From Paraburkholderia kururiensis (GTDB lineage Bacteria; Pseudomonadota; Gammaproteobacteria; Burkholderiales; Burkholderiaceae), in NCBI RefSeq assembly GCF_034424375.1, contig NZ_CP139965.1, positions 2,294,001 to 2,358,000 of the forward strand: a stretch of DNA of 64,000 nt, read 5' to 3'. Numbering within the stretch: position 1 is the stretch's first letter; every line of letters starts with the position of its first letter. The notes beneath the pieces were generated by a model. The model was not told where the DNA came from. It worked only from the letters and a program-made list of their open reading frames with translations, and did no database searches. This document shows, in pieces, positions 8,641-16,712 of the stretch. A program made the translations under genes and the position numbers.

Positions 8641-8693
8641 ATATCGATATGAGAAATCGTGATTTGTGACGTACGATATCGGAAAATCCGATA
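8641..8693. promoter_or_regulatory. Palindrome cluster between yeiH and lysR-type gene
   Basis: Three dyads lie in this AT-rich divergent region: ATATCGATAT (8641-8650, perfect), AAATC-GT-GATTT (8654-8665), and TATCGGA-AAA-TCCGATA (8677-8693, perfect 7-bp arms). The last ends 11 bases before the LysR start. The T-N11-A character suits LysR-type binding for divergent control and autorepression. Confidence 0.55.
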
Positions 8694-8704
8694 ATTGAGC
8701 GACC

Positions 8705-9619
8705 ATGACGCCAGACCAGCTTATAACTTTCGCCGCCGTGGCCGAATGCCTCAACGTGAGTCGCGCCGCCGACGCCCTGCATCTCTCGCAGCCCGCCGTC
8801 TCGGGACAGTTGAAGCTGTTGCAGGAGGAGATGGGCGAGCCGCTGTATCAGCGCGACGGCCGCGGCGTGCGGCTCACGCCCGCCGGGCAGCAACTGGCGG
8901 TCTATGCGGCGCGCCTGCGCGACACCTGGCGCGAGGCGCAGGCGTTCCGCGACGCGCTGCGTGGACTCGAACGCGGCACGCTGCGCATCGGCGCGAGCAC
9001 CACGCCGGCCAGCTACCTGCTGCCGTACCTGCTCGCGGATTTTCATCGGCGCTATCCGGAGGTCTCGCTCGAGACCATGAGCGGCAATACCGCAGACGTG
9101 GTGGGGCTGCTCGGGTCGCTGGATATTGCGCTGATCGAAGGGCCGGTCGGCATGGACCTGTCCCTCGACACCACTGCCCACGAATGGCACGAGGACGAGG
9201 TGGTGGCCATCGCGCCGCGCGGGCACGCGCTGCTCTCAGCCGACGGGCAGCCCACGGCCGCAGGCGAGGCGCGCGTGACGCTTGCGGCCTTGGGCGCGTT
9301 TCCGTTGGTGCTGCGCGAGGCCGGCTCCGGCGTGCGGCAGGCGGTGGAGCGCGCGTTCGCGCGGGCTGGCGTGCCGATGCGCGTGGCGTTGGAGGTGGCC
9401 GGCGTGGAAGGCGTGAAGGAGGCGGTGCGCGCCGGCATGGGCGTCGGTTTCGTTTCTGCCATGTCGATGCGGCACGAGGACGGGGCGCTCGCCCAGCTTT
9501 CGCTCGCGCCCGAGCCGCTCACGCGGCGCTTTTCGATTCTCGTGCCGCATGCGGGCGCCGCCTCGCGCGTCGCGCGGCGGTTTCTGGAGCTGTGCCTGGC
9601 CGGCGAGGCGACCGGATGA
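8705..9619 (+). CDS. LysR-type transcriptional regulator, YeiE-like by context
   Basis: A 304-residue LTTR. Residues 1-62 form the winged helix-turn-helix (AECLNVSRAADALHLSQPAVSGQLKLLQEEMGE), followed by a linker helix and a two-lobed effector-binding domain beginning near RGTLRIGAST. Length is normal. The start ATG immediately follows the AT-rich palindromic region with GAGCG upstream. The gene is divergent from yeiH, as yeiE is in enterobacteria, so the inferred target is yeiH; the effector is unknown but sulfite or related sulfur compounds are reasonable guesses. Its stop lies 177 bases before the first gene of the 2-ketogluconate operon, which has its own regulator. Confidence 0.88.
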   Translation: MTPDQLITFAAVAECLNVSRAADALHLSQPAVSGQLKLLQEEMGEPLYQRDGRGVRLTPAGQQLAVYAARLRDTWREAQAFRDALRGLERGTLRIGASTTPASYLLPYLLADFHRRYPEVSLETMSGNTADVVGLLGSLDIALIEGPVGMDLSLDTTAHEWHEDEVVAIAPRGHALLSADGQPTAAGEARVTLAALGAFPLVLREAGSGVRQAVERAFARAGVPMRVALEVAGVEGVKEAVRAGMGVGFVSAMSMRHEDGALAQLSLAPEPLTRRFSILVPHAGAASRVARRFLELCLAGEATG

Positions 9620-9708
9620 TTCCCCAGGCGGGACAAGCCTCGGGCGGCGCGCCAGGGATTTCCACTATGGCCTTGTCACGATGCCCGGCGCACTATCGCA
9701 ACCAGTTT

Positions 9709-9722
9709 TGGAACCGGTTCCA
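9709..9722. promoter_or_regulatory. PtxS-type operator before the 2-ketogluconate operon
   Basis: TGGAACCGGTTCCA is a perfect 14-bp palindrome, 75 bases before kguE. It differs by one base per half from the Pseudomonas PtxS site as I recall it (TGAAACCGGTTTCA). Since the operon ends with a PtxS-like LacI gene, this is the likely autoregulated operator, relieved by 2-ketogluconate. It is followed directly by the overlapping palindrome CATTTAAATG (9721-9730), which may contain the -10 region. Confidence 0.8.
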
Positions 9723-9729
9723 TTTAAAT

Positions 9730-9746
9730 GGGGAAAGCGATTCCCC
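9730..9746. promoter_or_regulatory. Second inverted repeat in the kgu leader
   Basis: GGGGAA (9730-9735) and TTCCCC (9741-9746) flank AGCGA. It lies 8 bases downstream of the PtxS-type palindrome and could be a second LacI-type half-site pair or a leader hairpin. Its function is inferred from position only. Confidence 0.4.
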
Positions 9747-9796
9747 CGCTCGAAGGCGGGAACGGAACAAGCGGAAGCAGAAAGGAGAGCATCGTC

Positions 9797-10573
9797 ATGA
9801 CCGAAGTAGTCATCGTGGCAAGCGCGTTCGGCGCCGACGCCGTGCGGCGCGACGGCCACCGGGCGTGGATTGCGACCGCGGCTGCGGCCGGCGCTTCGGG
9901 TTTCGAGGTGCGCCGCGAGCTGATTTCGGCCGAGACCGGCGTGCAGCCCGCCGCGCTGCGCGAACTCGGCGCGGCGATTCGCGAAACGGGCATGTGGGCC
10001 GTCTGGTCGACCCCCGACTCGCTCTATGCGGCCGACGGCAGGCTCGACGTCGCCGCACTCGGCCGCGCGCTCGACGAAGCCGCGGCGCTCGGCGCCCGTT
10101 TCGTGAAGCTCCAACTGGGCGGCTTCGCCGGCGAGAGCGACGCCGCCAGCATCGCGGCGTGTCTGCGTGGCGTGGATACCCGGCTCGTGGTGGAAAACGG
10201 GCAACTAGCGGAGGGCGGCATGACGGCCCAGTTCGTTGCGTTCTTCGAGGCGCTCGAAGCGCAAGGGCACGGGCGCGTCGCGGGCATGACGTTCGATATC
10301 GGCAACTGGCAGTGGACCGGTGTGGCGCCCGCAGCCGCGGCGCAACGGCTGGCGCGGCACGTGGAGTACATCCACTGCAAGGCGGTGACGGGCGAGGGCG
10401 CGCGACGCTTCGCCGTGGCGCCGGCCGCCGACGACCCCGTGTTGGCAACCGTGCTGCCGTTGCTGCCGAGGCACGTGCCTCGCGGCATCGAGTTTCCGTT
10501 CCACGCCCACCGCGTGGCCGAAGACGCCGCGCGCTACGTCGAATGGCTCGGCGGATGGCTTGCCGCAGCATGA
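9797..10573 (+). CDS. kguE: KguE-like TIM-barrel sugar phosphate isomerase/epimerase
   Basis: A 258-residue protein of the xylose-isomerase-like TIM-barrel superfamily (AP-endonuclease 2 fold). Visible strand ends typical of the family include RFVKLQLGG, RLVVENGQ, GMTFDIGNWQ, EYIHCKAV and RGIEFPF, which carry acidic and His residues that bind a divalent metal. In Pseudomonas kguE is the first gene of the 2-ketogluconate operon and is annotated as an epimerase, its exact reaction being poorly defined. The ATG at 9797 has AAAGGAGAG just upstream. It is first in a same-strand cluster followed by kinase, transporter, reductase and LacI regulator. I am sure of the fold and context, less so of the reaction. 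Confidence 0.82.
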   Translation: MTEVVIVASAFGADAVRRDGHRAWIATAAAAGASGFEVRRELISAETGVQPAALRELGAAIRETGMWAVWSTPDSLYAADGRLDVAALGRALDEAAALGARFVKLQLGGFAGESDAASIAACLRGVDTRLVVENGQLAEGGMTAQFVAFFEALEAQGHGRVAGMTFDIGNWQWTGVAPAAAAQRLARHVEYIHCKAVTGEGARRFAVAPAADDPVLATVLPLLPRHVPRGIEFPFHAHRVAEDAARYVEWLGGWLAAA

Positions 10574-10636
10574 GCAGAACCGCGGCGTGACACGACGTAC
10601 GACACGAAGCACGACATGCAGCAGGAAAGCAAACCC

Positions 10637-11665
10637 ATGACAGATACCCCACTCGATGTCGTTACCTACGGCGAGGCAATGGCCATGTTCGTGGCCGCCG
10701 AGCCTGGCGCGCTCGCCCGCGTCGGCCATTTCACGAAACGCGTGGCAGGCGCCGACCTGAACGTCGCCATCGGTCTTTCGCGGCTCGGCTTCAAGGTGGG
10801 CTGGATGAGCCGCGTGGGGCGCGACTCCTTCGGCGACTACGTGCGCGACACGCTGGAAAAGGAGCGCATCGACCAGCGTCGCGTACTCACGGACGAGCGC
10901 TATCCGACCGGCTTCCAGCTCAAGTCGAAGACCGACGACGGCACCGATCCGGTGGTCGAGTACTTCCGCAAGGGTTCAGCCGCGAGCCATCTTTCGCCCG
11001 ACGACTACGACGCCGACTACGTGCTCGGCGCGCGTCACCTGCACCTGACGGGCGTGGCGCCCGCGCTCTCGGCCAGCTCGCGCGACCTCGCATTCCGCCT
11101 GGTACGCGAAATGCGCGCGGCAGGCAGGACGATCTCGTTCGACCCGAACCTGCGTCCCACGCTGTGGCCGTCGCGCGAGGCGATGGTCGAGACGTTGAAC
11201 GCGCTGGCCGCGTACGCGGACTGGGTGCTGCCCGGCATCGGCGAGGGCAAGGTGCTGACCGGCTACGATCGGCCCGAAGACATCGCGCGGTTCTACCTCG
11301 ATGCGGGCGCGCGCGCCGTGATCGTGAAACTCGGTCCGCAGGGCGCGTACTACCGCACGGCGGACAGCGCGGGCACGATTGCCGCGCAGCGCGTCGAAAC
11401 CGTCGTGGACACCGTGGGCGCCGGCGACGGCTTTGCCGTGGGCGTGGTGAGCGCGCTGCTGGAAGGCCGTACGCTGCCGCAGGCGGTGGCGCGCGGCAAT
11501 CGCATCGGTGCGCTCGCGATCCAGGTGATCGGCGACTCGGAAGGGCTGCCCACGCGCGCGCAACTCGACGCCCTCGAAGCGGCCTGCGAGGCTCATGACG
11601 GCGCCGCCGCCTCGTTGGCGAGCGACATCGCCAACCACAACAAGATGTCGGCAACGGCGCACTGA
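10637..11665 (+). CDS. kguK: 2-ketogluconate kinase (PfkB family)
   Basis: A 342-residue PfkB-family carbohydrate kinase. The N-terminal substrate lid and the C-terminal signature VDTVGAGDGFAVGVV, with its catalytic Asp, are intact, as is the DPNLRPTLW motif typical of 2-keto-3-deoxygluconate and 2-ketogluconate kinases. In this operon it should phosphorylate 2-ketogluconate to 2-keto-6-phosphogluconate with ATP. The start is placed at the second ATG (10637) because AGGAAAG lies 7 bases before it; an ATG seven codons upstream is also possible. It lies 63 bases after kguE and 87 before the transporter gene. By sequence alone it could be a KDG kinase (kdgK); the operon favours KguK. Confidence 0.87.
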   Translation: MTDTPLDVVTYGEAMAMFVAAEPGALARVGHFTKRVAGADLNVAIGLSRLGFKVGWMSRVGRDSFGDYVRDTLEKERIDQRRVLTDERYPTGFQLKSKTDDGTDPVVEYFRKGSAASHLSPDDYDADYVLGARHLHLTGVAPALSASSRDLAFRLVREMRAAGRTISFDPNLRPTLWPSREAMVETLNALAAYADWVLPGIGEGKVLTGYDRPEDIARFYLDAGARAVIVKLGPQGAYYRTADSAGTIAAQRVETVVDTVGAGDGFAVGVVSALLEGRTLPQAVARGNRIGALAIQVIGDSEGLPTRAQLDALEAACEAHDGAAASLASDIANHNKMSATAH

Positions 11666-11752
11666 CGCAGGGACACTTCGGGGGCACTTCGCGCGCCCGT
11701 GCGTCTGCATCCGTTGAACGATGCTTTCATTCATTGCATGAAGGAGACACTC

Positions 11753-13078
11753 ATGGGTTCGTCCACACTCGCCACCCTCGCGCCGCGCCGCTGGTGGGCG
11801 ATCATGCCGGTCGTGTTCATCACGTACAGCCTCGCCTATCTCGATCGCGCGAACTACGGCTTTGCCGCCGCGGCGGGCATCAATCAGGATCTGGGCGTGA
11901 GCAAGGGCCTCTCGTCGCTGATCGGCGCGCTGTTCTTTCTCGGCTACTTCTTCTTCCAGATTCCGGGCGCCATCTACGCCGAGCGCCGCAGCGTGCGCAA
12001 GCTCGTGTTCGTGAGCCTCGTGCTGTGGGGCGGATGTGCCGCGCTCACGGGCATCGTGCGCAACATTCCGGCGCTCATTGCGATCCGCTTCGCGCTCGGC
12101 GTGGTGGAGGCCGCCGTGATGCCGGCCATGCTCATCTTCATCAGCAACTGGTTCACGAAGCGCGAGCGCTCGCGCGCCAACACGTTCCTGATTCTCGGCA
12201 ACCCGGTCACAGTGCTCTGGATGTCGATCGTCTCGGGCTACCTCGTGCATTCGTTCGGCTGGCGCCACATGTTCATCGCAGAGGGGCTGCCCGCCGTCGT
12301 GTGGGCGGTGGCCTGGTGGTTCATCGCCCGCGACCGGCCCGACCAGGTCGCGTGGCTTTCCACCGAAGACAAGCAGGCGCTCGACGCCGCGCTGCGCGCC
12401 GAACAGGCGGCCATCCGGCCGGTGCGCAACTACGGCGAGGCGTTCCGCTCGCCTGCTGTCATCAAACTCTGCGCGCAGTATTTCTGCTGGAGCATCGGCG
12501 TCTACGGCTTCGTGCTGTGGCTGCCGTCCATCCTGAAAGGCGGCTCGACGCTCGGCATGGTCGAGACGGGCTGGCTCTCCGCGCTGCCGTACCTTGCCGC
12601 GACGATCGCCATGCTCGCGGCGTCGTGGGCCTCGGACCGGCTCAATCGCCGCAAGGTGTTCGTCTGGCCGTTCCTGCTGATCGGGGCTGCCGCGTTTGCG
12701 GCTTCGTATGTGATCGGCACCGGCACGGGCACGCACTTCTGGTTCTCGTATGCGCTGCTCGTGATCGCGGGCGCCGCGATGTACGCGCCGTACGGACCGT
12801 TCTTCGCGATCGTGCCCGAACTGCTGCCGAAGAACGTGGCGGGCGGCGCGATGGCGCTCATCAACAGCATGGGCGCGCTCGGCTCGTTCGTGGGCTCGTA
12901 TGCCGTGGGCTATCTGAATGGCGCGACGGGCTCGCCTGCGGCATCCTATGCGTTCATGAGCGCGGCGCTCGTGGCCGCCGTCGTGCTTACGCTCGCGGTG
13001 AAGCCGCAGCCGCCGCAGCCCCAGTCGCACGAGGAACTCGACGGGCACCGGCTTGCCACGCCCATGCAAGGGAAATAA
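11753..13078 (+). CDS. kguT: 2-ketogluconate transporter (MFS, anion:cation symporter family)
   Basis: A 441-residue major facilitator with about 12 transmembrane helices in two halves joined by a hydrophilic loop near residues 190-225. It has the family marks FITYSLAYLDRANYGFA in helix 1 and the loop SDRLNRRKVF between helices 8 and 9, as in the ACS family of galactonate, tartrate and 2-ketogluconate porters. AAGGAGA lies 7 bases before the ATG at 11753. It is in a single-strand operon with kinase and reductase genes, so proton-coupled import of 2-ketogluconate is the expected role. It ends 4 bases before the next start. Confidence 0.88.
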   Translation: MGSSTLATLAPRRWWAIMPVVFITYSLAYLDRANYGFAAAAGINQDLGVSKGLSSLIGALFFLGYFFFQIPGAIYAERRSVRKLVFVSLVLWGGCAALTGIVRNIPALIAIRFALGVVEAAVMPAMLIFISNWFTKRERSRANTFLILGNPVTVLWMSIVSGYLVHSFGWRHMFIAEGLPAVVWAVAWWFIARDRPDQVAWLSTEDKQALDAALRAEQAAIRPVRNYGEAFRSPAVIKLCAQYFCWSIGVYGFVLWLPSILKGGSTLGMVETGWLSALPYLAATIAMLAASWASDRLNRRKVFVWPFLLIGAAAFAASYVIGTGTGTHFWFSYALLVIAGAAMYAPYGPFFAIVPELLPKNVAGGAMALINSMGALGSFVGSYAVGYLNGATGSPAASYAFMSAALVAAVVLTLAVKPQPPQPQSHEELDGHRLATPMQGK

Positions 13079-13082
13079 CTGG

Positions 13083-14051
13083 ATGAAGAACAGGATCGTC
13101 GCCTACAAACCGTTGCCCGCCGACGTGCTCGCCTTTCTGCGCGAGCACGCCGACGTGATCGAAGTGGACGCTGCCCGGCACGATGCGCTCGTGGCCGCGC
13201 TGCGGGAGGCGGACGGCGCCATCGGCGCGAGCGTGAAGATCACGCCCGCCATGCTGGAAGGCGCACAGCGGCTCAAGGCGCTTTCCACGATCTCCGTCGG
13301 CTTCGACAACTTCGACGTACCGGACCTCACGCGGCGCGGCATCGTGCTCGCGCACACGCCGGACGTCCTGACCGAATCGACGGCCGACACGGTGTTCTCG
13401 CTGATCCTCGCCACGGCGCGGCGCGTCGTTGAACTGGCGCAGTGGGTCAAGGCGGGGCACTGGTCGGGCAGCATCGGGCCCGAACACTACGGCACGGACG
13501 TGCAGGGCAAGACGCTCGGCATCGTCGGACTGGGGCGCATCGGCGGTGCCGTGGCGCGCCGCGCGGCGCTCGGTTTCAATATGCGCGTGCTCTACACGAA
13601 CCGCAGCGCGAACGAACAGGCGGAACGCGATTACGGCGCACGGCGCGTGGCGCTCGACGAATTGCTCGCGGCGTCGGATTTCGTCTGCCTGCAGGTGCCG
13701 CTCACGGCCGACACGCGGCATCTGATGGGCGCCGCGCAGTTCCGGCAGATGAAGCGCAGCGCCATCTTCATCAACGCATCGCGCGGCGCGACCGTCGACG
13801 AAGCGGCACTGATCGACGCGCTGTGCGCCGGCACGATTCACGGCGCGGGGCTCGACGTGTTCGAAGAAGAGCCGCTGCCCGCCACATCGCCGCTGCTCGC
13901 CATGGCCAACGTGGTGGCGCTGCCGCACATCGGGTCGGCCACGCACGAGACGCGTCACGCCATGGCGCGCTGCGCCGCGGAGAATCTGGTCGCGGCGCTG
14001 GCGGGCACGCTCGCCAACAACGTCGTCAACCGCGAAGTGCTCGCGCGATGA
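13083..14051 (+). CDS. kguD: 2-keto-6-phosphogluconate reductase (D-2-hydroxyacid dehydrogenase family)
   Basis: A 322-residue NAD(P)-dependent dehydrogenase. The Rossmann segment GIVGLGRIGGAVARRAALGF is near residue 150, and the catalytic set of the D-2-hydroxyacid dehydrogenase family is visible: Arg in INASRGATVDE, Glu in DVFEEEPLP, and His in ALPHIGSATHETR. In this pathway it reduces 2-keto-6-phosphogluconate to 6-phosphogluconate, feeding the Entner-Doudoroff or pentose phosphate route. Related glyoxylate/hydroxypyruvate reductases share the fold, so operon context decides the call. The start at 13083 follows AAGGGA by about 9 bases. Its stop overlaps the next gene's start (ATGA), implying translational coupling to the regulator. 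Confidence 0.88.
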   Translation: MKNRIVAYKPLPADVLAFLREHADVIEVDAARHDALVAALREADGAIGASVKITPAMLEGAQRLKALSTISVGFDNFDVPDLTRRGIVLAHTPDVLTESTADTVFSLILATARRVVELAQWVKAGHWSGSIGPEHYGTDVQGKTLGIVGLGRIGGAVARRAALGFNMRVLYTNRSANEQAERDYGARRVALDELLAASDFVCLQVPLTADTRHLMGAAQFRQMKRSAIFINASRGATVDEAALIDALCAGTIHGAGLDVFEEEPLPATSPLLAMANVVALPHIGSATHETRHAMARCAAENLVAALAGTLANNVVNREVLAR

Positions 14052-15151
14052 GCCGCGTGCCTTCCCCACCGTCGCCGGCATCGGCAACGCCGATGTCGCC
14101 GCGCCGCGCGACCATCAGCGACGTCGCGCGCGAAGCCGGCACCGGCAAGACCAGCATCTCGCGCTACCTGAACGGCGAGTTCAACGTGCTTTCCGCGGAA
14201 CTGCGGGCGCGCATCGAGGCCGCCATCGAGCGGCTCGACTACCGCCCGAACCAGATGGCGCGCGGCCTGAAGCGCGGCCGCAACCGGTTGATCGGGATGC
14301 TGCTCGCGGACCTGTCGAATCCGTACTCCGTCGAGGTGCTGCAAGGCGTGGAAGCGGCGTGTCAGGCGCTCGGCTACATGCCGCTCATCTGTCACGCGGC
14401 CAACGAGGTGGAGATGGAGGGCCGCTATCTGCAACTGCTCACCACGTATCGCGTGGAAGGCGTGATCGTCAACGCGCTCGGCGTGCGCGAAGCGATGCTG
14501 AAGCCTGTGGGCAGCGGCGGCATTCCGTCGGTGCTGGTGGACCGCACGGTGGAAGGGCTCGACGCAGACATGGTCGGGCTCGACAACGAAGCCGCGGTGC
14601 GGCTCGGCACGGCGCATCTGCTCGCGCGCGGCTACGAGGAGATCGTGTTCGTCGTGCAGCCGTACGAGCACGTGAGTTCGCGGCGGCGTCGCGTGACGGC
14701 GTTCCAGGACGCCATGCGGACGACGCCGCAGGTTCGCGCCGATACGGTGGTGCTCGACCTGCAGAACGACGACGCGGCAAGCGCCGCGCTCGCGGCGCTG
14801 GACGAGCGCATCGGAAAGGGCGCGGATGACGACCCGAACGACCCGCACGAGGCGCACGAGGCACCACCCCGCATCGCGCTTTTCGCGGGCAATGCGCCGG
14901 TCGCGATGCGCATCGCGCTGCATCTGAATGCGCGCTACGGTGCTCAATGGCAGCGGCGCGTCGGACTGCTCGCATTCGACGATCCCGAATGGGCCGAGCT
15001 TGCGGGCATCACGACGATCCGTCAGCCCACGCGCGCTATCGGCTATCGCGCCGTGGAATTTCTGCATCAACGCATCGAAGGCCTCGCCGACGTCGCGCGC
15101 GATTGCGTGCTGCCGGGCGAATTGATCGTGCGGGCCTCGACGGGCGGTTGA
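14048..15151 (+). CDS. ptxS: LacI-family repressor of the 2-ketogluconate operon (PtxS-like)
   Basis: A 367-residue LacI/GalR regulator. The helix-turn-helix and hinge are at residues about 20-75 (ATISDVAREAGTGKTSISRYLNG, then YRPNQMARGLKRG), followed by a periplasmic-binding-protein-like sensor domain. Unusual is an Asp/His-rich insert around residues 257-272 (GADDDPNDPHEAHEAPPR). It overlaps kguD by four bases and so is cotranscribed with the genes it should control; PtxS of Pseudomonas is also linked to kgu genes and senses 2-ketogluconate. The 14-bp palindrome at 9709 is its likely operator. Confidence is high for family and fairly high for the orthologous role. Confidence 0.87.
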   Translation: MSRVPSPPSPASATPMSPRRATISDVAREAGTGKTSISRYLNGEFNVLSAELRARIEAAIERLDYRPNQMARGLKRGRNRLIGMLLADLSNPYSVEVLQGVEAACQALGYMPLICHAANEVEMEGRYLQLLTTYRVEGVIVNALGVREAMLKPVGSGGIPSVLVDRTVEGLDADMVGLDNEAAVRLGTAHLLARGYEEIVFVVQPYEHVSSRRRRVTAFQDAMRTTPQVRADTVVLDLQNDDAASAALAALDERIGKGADDDPNDPHEAHEAPPRIALFAGNAPVAMRIALHLNARYGAQWQRRVGLLAFDDPEWAELAGITTIRQPTRAIGYRAVEFLHQRIEGLADVARDCVLPGELIVRASTGG

Positions 15152-15192
15152 ACGTATGCGGCGCGGGGACGCCGCGACGGCCGCGATGGTCG

Positions 15193-15220
15193 TGCTGCCA
15201 GGCGGCCGCCGATGGCAGCA
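15193..15220 (+). terminator. Stem-loop after ptxS, possible transcript end
   Basis: TGCTGCCA and TGGCAGCA make a perfect 8-bp stem with a 12-base GC-rich loop, 42 bases after the ptxS stop. There is no T tract, so it may stabilise the 3' end or work with Rho instead of acting as a simple intrinsic terminator. Confidence 0.4.
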
Positions 15221-15310
15221 TGGCCCGCATCCATAATCTGCGATCATTCGGTCTGCGGCGCGCGGGCGGGGCACTCCCTGCATGGCGTGCCGGCCGTCTC
15301 AAGGACCCTC

Positions 15311-16129
15311 ATGACCGTATCGCCGTTCACGCTCACCTGCCTTTCGCTCGCGACGCTCGCCGTCGCCGCTGTGCCCATTCTTCTGTATCGGCGTCTGCGC
15401 GAGCCGCTCGGCTTCGACCGGCGGCCGGCTATCGCCGGCATCGCCGTCTTCGCGCTCTTTGCCATGGTGATCGAGCGCGCGCTCAACGACTACCTGCTCC
15501 GGCAGAACCCGGTTACCTCGGCCTGGCTCATGCAGCCTGCGGTGTTCGTCGTGTACGGCTCGCTGGCGGCGGGCGTCTGCGAGGAGGTGGGGCGGTTCAT
15601 CGCGATGCGGATGCTGCTCAAGCGCTTCGGCCGCGGCCGGCCCGCCGGGGAAAGCGACGGCACGGGCTTCGCTTACGGCATCGGCCACGGCGGCGCGGAA
15701 GCGTGGATGATCGGCGTGCTCGTGCAGTTGCAATGGATCGTGTTCGCGGTGCTCGAGAATCGCGGTCAGCTCGACGGTTATCTGCCCAACGTGCCCGAAC
15801 CGGCCATGATGCGCATCCACCTGATTCTTGCGAGCCTCTCGCCCACCACGGCCGGCATTTTCGCGCTCGAGCGGCTTGCCGCGCTCGCGTTCCAGATCGG
15901 GCTTTCAGTACTGATGTGGCGCGGCGTGCGAGCCGGCTGGCGTGGCATCCTGCCGCTTGCCGTCGGCCTCCATGCATTGATCGATGTGCCCGCCGCGCTT
16001 TTTCAGGCCCACGTGTTGCCGCTTGCCGTGGTGGACGGCGGCTATGCGCTGGCCGGTGTCGCCGTGGCGGGCGTGCTCGCGAAGCGAGTGAGCGAGGCGC
16101 GCGCCGCGCGGCCGGAACGGGCAGCGTGA
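15311..16129 (+). CDS. YhfC-family intramembrane metalloprotease-like protein
   Basis: A 272-residue membrane protein with about seven or eight hydrophobic helices. Conserved polar groups within helices, GVCEEVGRF (residues ~78-86), YGIGHGGAEA and GLHALIDV, match the YhfC family, which is related to CPBP/Rce1-type intramembrane proteases where paired Glu and His residues hold the metal. The ATG at 15311 has AAGGACC ten bases upstream. It is transcribed in the same direction as ptxS but is separated by a stem-loop. No substrate is known; proteolysis is inferred from the fold family and has not been shown for many members. Confidence 0.72.
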   Translation: MTVSPFTLTCLSLATLAVAAVPILLYRRLREPLGFDRRPAIAGIAVFALFAMVIERALNDYLLRQNPVTSAWLMQPAVFVVYGSLAAGVCEEVGRFIAMRMLLKRFGRGRPAGESDGTGFAYGIGHGGAEAWMIGVLVQLQWIVFAVLENRGQLDGYLPNVPEPAMMRIHLILASLSPTTAGIFALERLAALAFQIGLSVLMWRGVRAGWRGILPLAVGLHALIDVPAALFQAHVLPLAVVDGGYALAGVAVAGVLAKRVSEARAARPERAA

Positions 16130-16243
16130 GGCCGCGCGCCTGGGGATGGCATGAGCGGACATAAGCGGCATAAGCGGGTATGAGCGCGCATGACGAGGGG
16201 CGAAACGGGGCGCCGCTCCACACGACAACTTGATGGGCAGAAG

Positions 16244-16609
16244 ATGGAAGGCTACCTGTACGAATGCGCAAGCCCGGAGTTCGAGGAGCTTGCGCGCGTC
16301 ATCACCGATCTCTTCCCGGAGCAGACACGCTTCGTCGAGCACTCCGCCGACGACGGCACGCCACAGCTCACGGTGCATTGGGTCGCGATGCGGTTCGGCG
16401 CCACGGCGCGGCGCATCGCGTTGACGATCGCCATCACGCCGGCGGCGCTGGCGCGCTACCGGGCCTTGCGGCCGCGGCTGCGCGGACGCAGCTACGCGGT
16501 GCTGAGGGCCTATGTGGAAGCCGAGCTGGGATCGCTCGAAGAACTCTACGCGAAGGGCGAGACGGTGCCGCGCGAGGTGACTGTGGCACCGGGCGACGAC
16601 TTCGCCTGA
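16244..16609 (+). CDS. Conserved hypothetical protein, DUF3022-like
   Basis: A 121-residue soluble protein beginning MEGYLYECASPEFEELA. It has no signal peptide or membrane segment and appears to be a mixed alpha/beta domain ending in an acidic tail (TVAPGDDFA). It resembles, from memory, a small family (DUF3022) restricted to Burkholderia relatives; I am not certain of the number. The ATG at 16244 follows a GGGCAG purine stretch; a longer frame from 16190 adds 18 basic residues unlike the rest. It is convergent with the PGDYG-domain gene. Confidence 0.6.
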   Translation: MEGYLYECASPEFEELARVITDLFPEQTRFVEHSADDGTPQLTVHWVAMRFGATARRIALTIAITPAALARYRALRPRLRGRSYAVLRAYVEAELGSLEELYAKGETVPREVTVAPGDDFA

Positions 16610-16671
16610 ACGAAACCGTCCGATGCCCTCGCGCGTCCGTGCAGGCGTGCTGAAAGAAAGCGCCGGCCGAA

Positions 16672-16712
16672 GAGCGTCCTGCGCGAAGCAGGCAAGACGC
16701 CGCGCGACGCTC
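16672..16712. terminator. Nested hairpins between convergent genes
   Basis: GAGCGTC (16672-16678) pairs with GACGCTC (16706-16712), and inside it CCTGC-GCGAA-GCAGG (16678-16692) forms a tight hairpin. The structure lies between the plus-strand DUF3022-like gene and the minus-strand PGDYG gene and overlaps the latter's stop codon. It could end transcripts from both sides, though no long T run is present. Confidence 0.4.
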
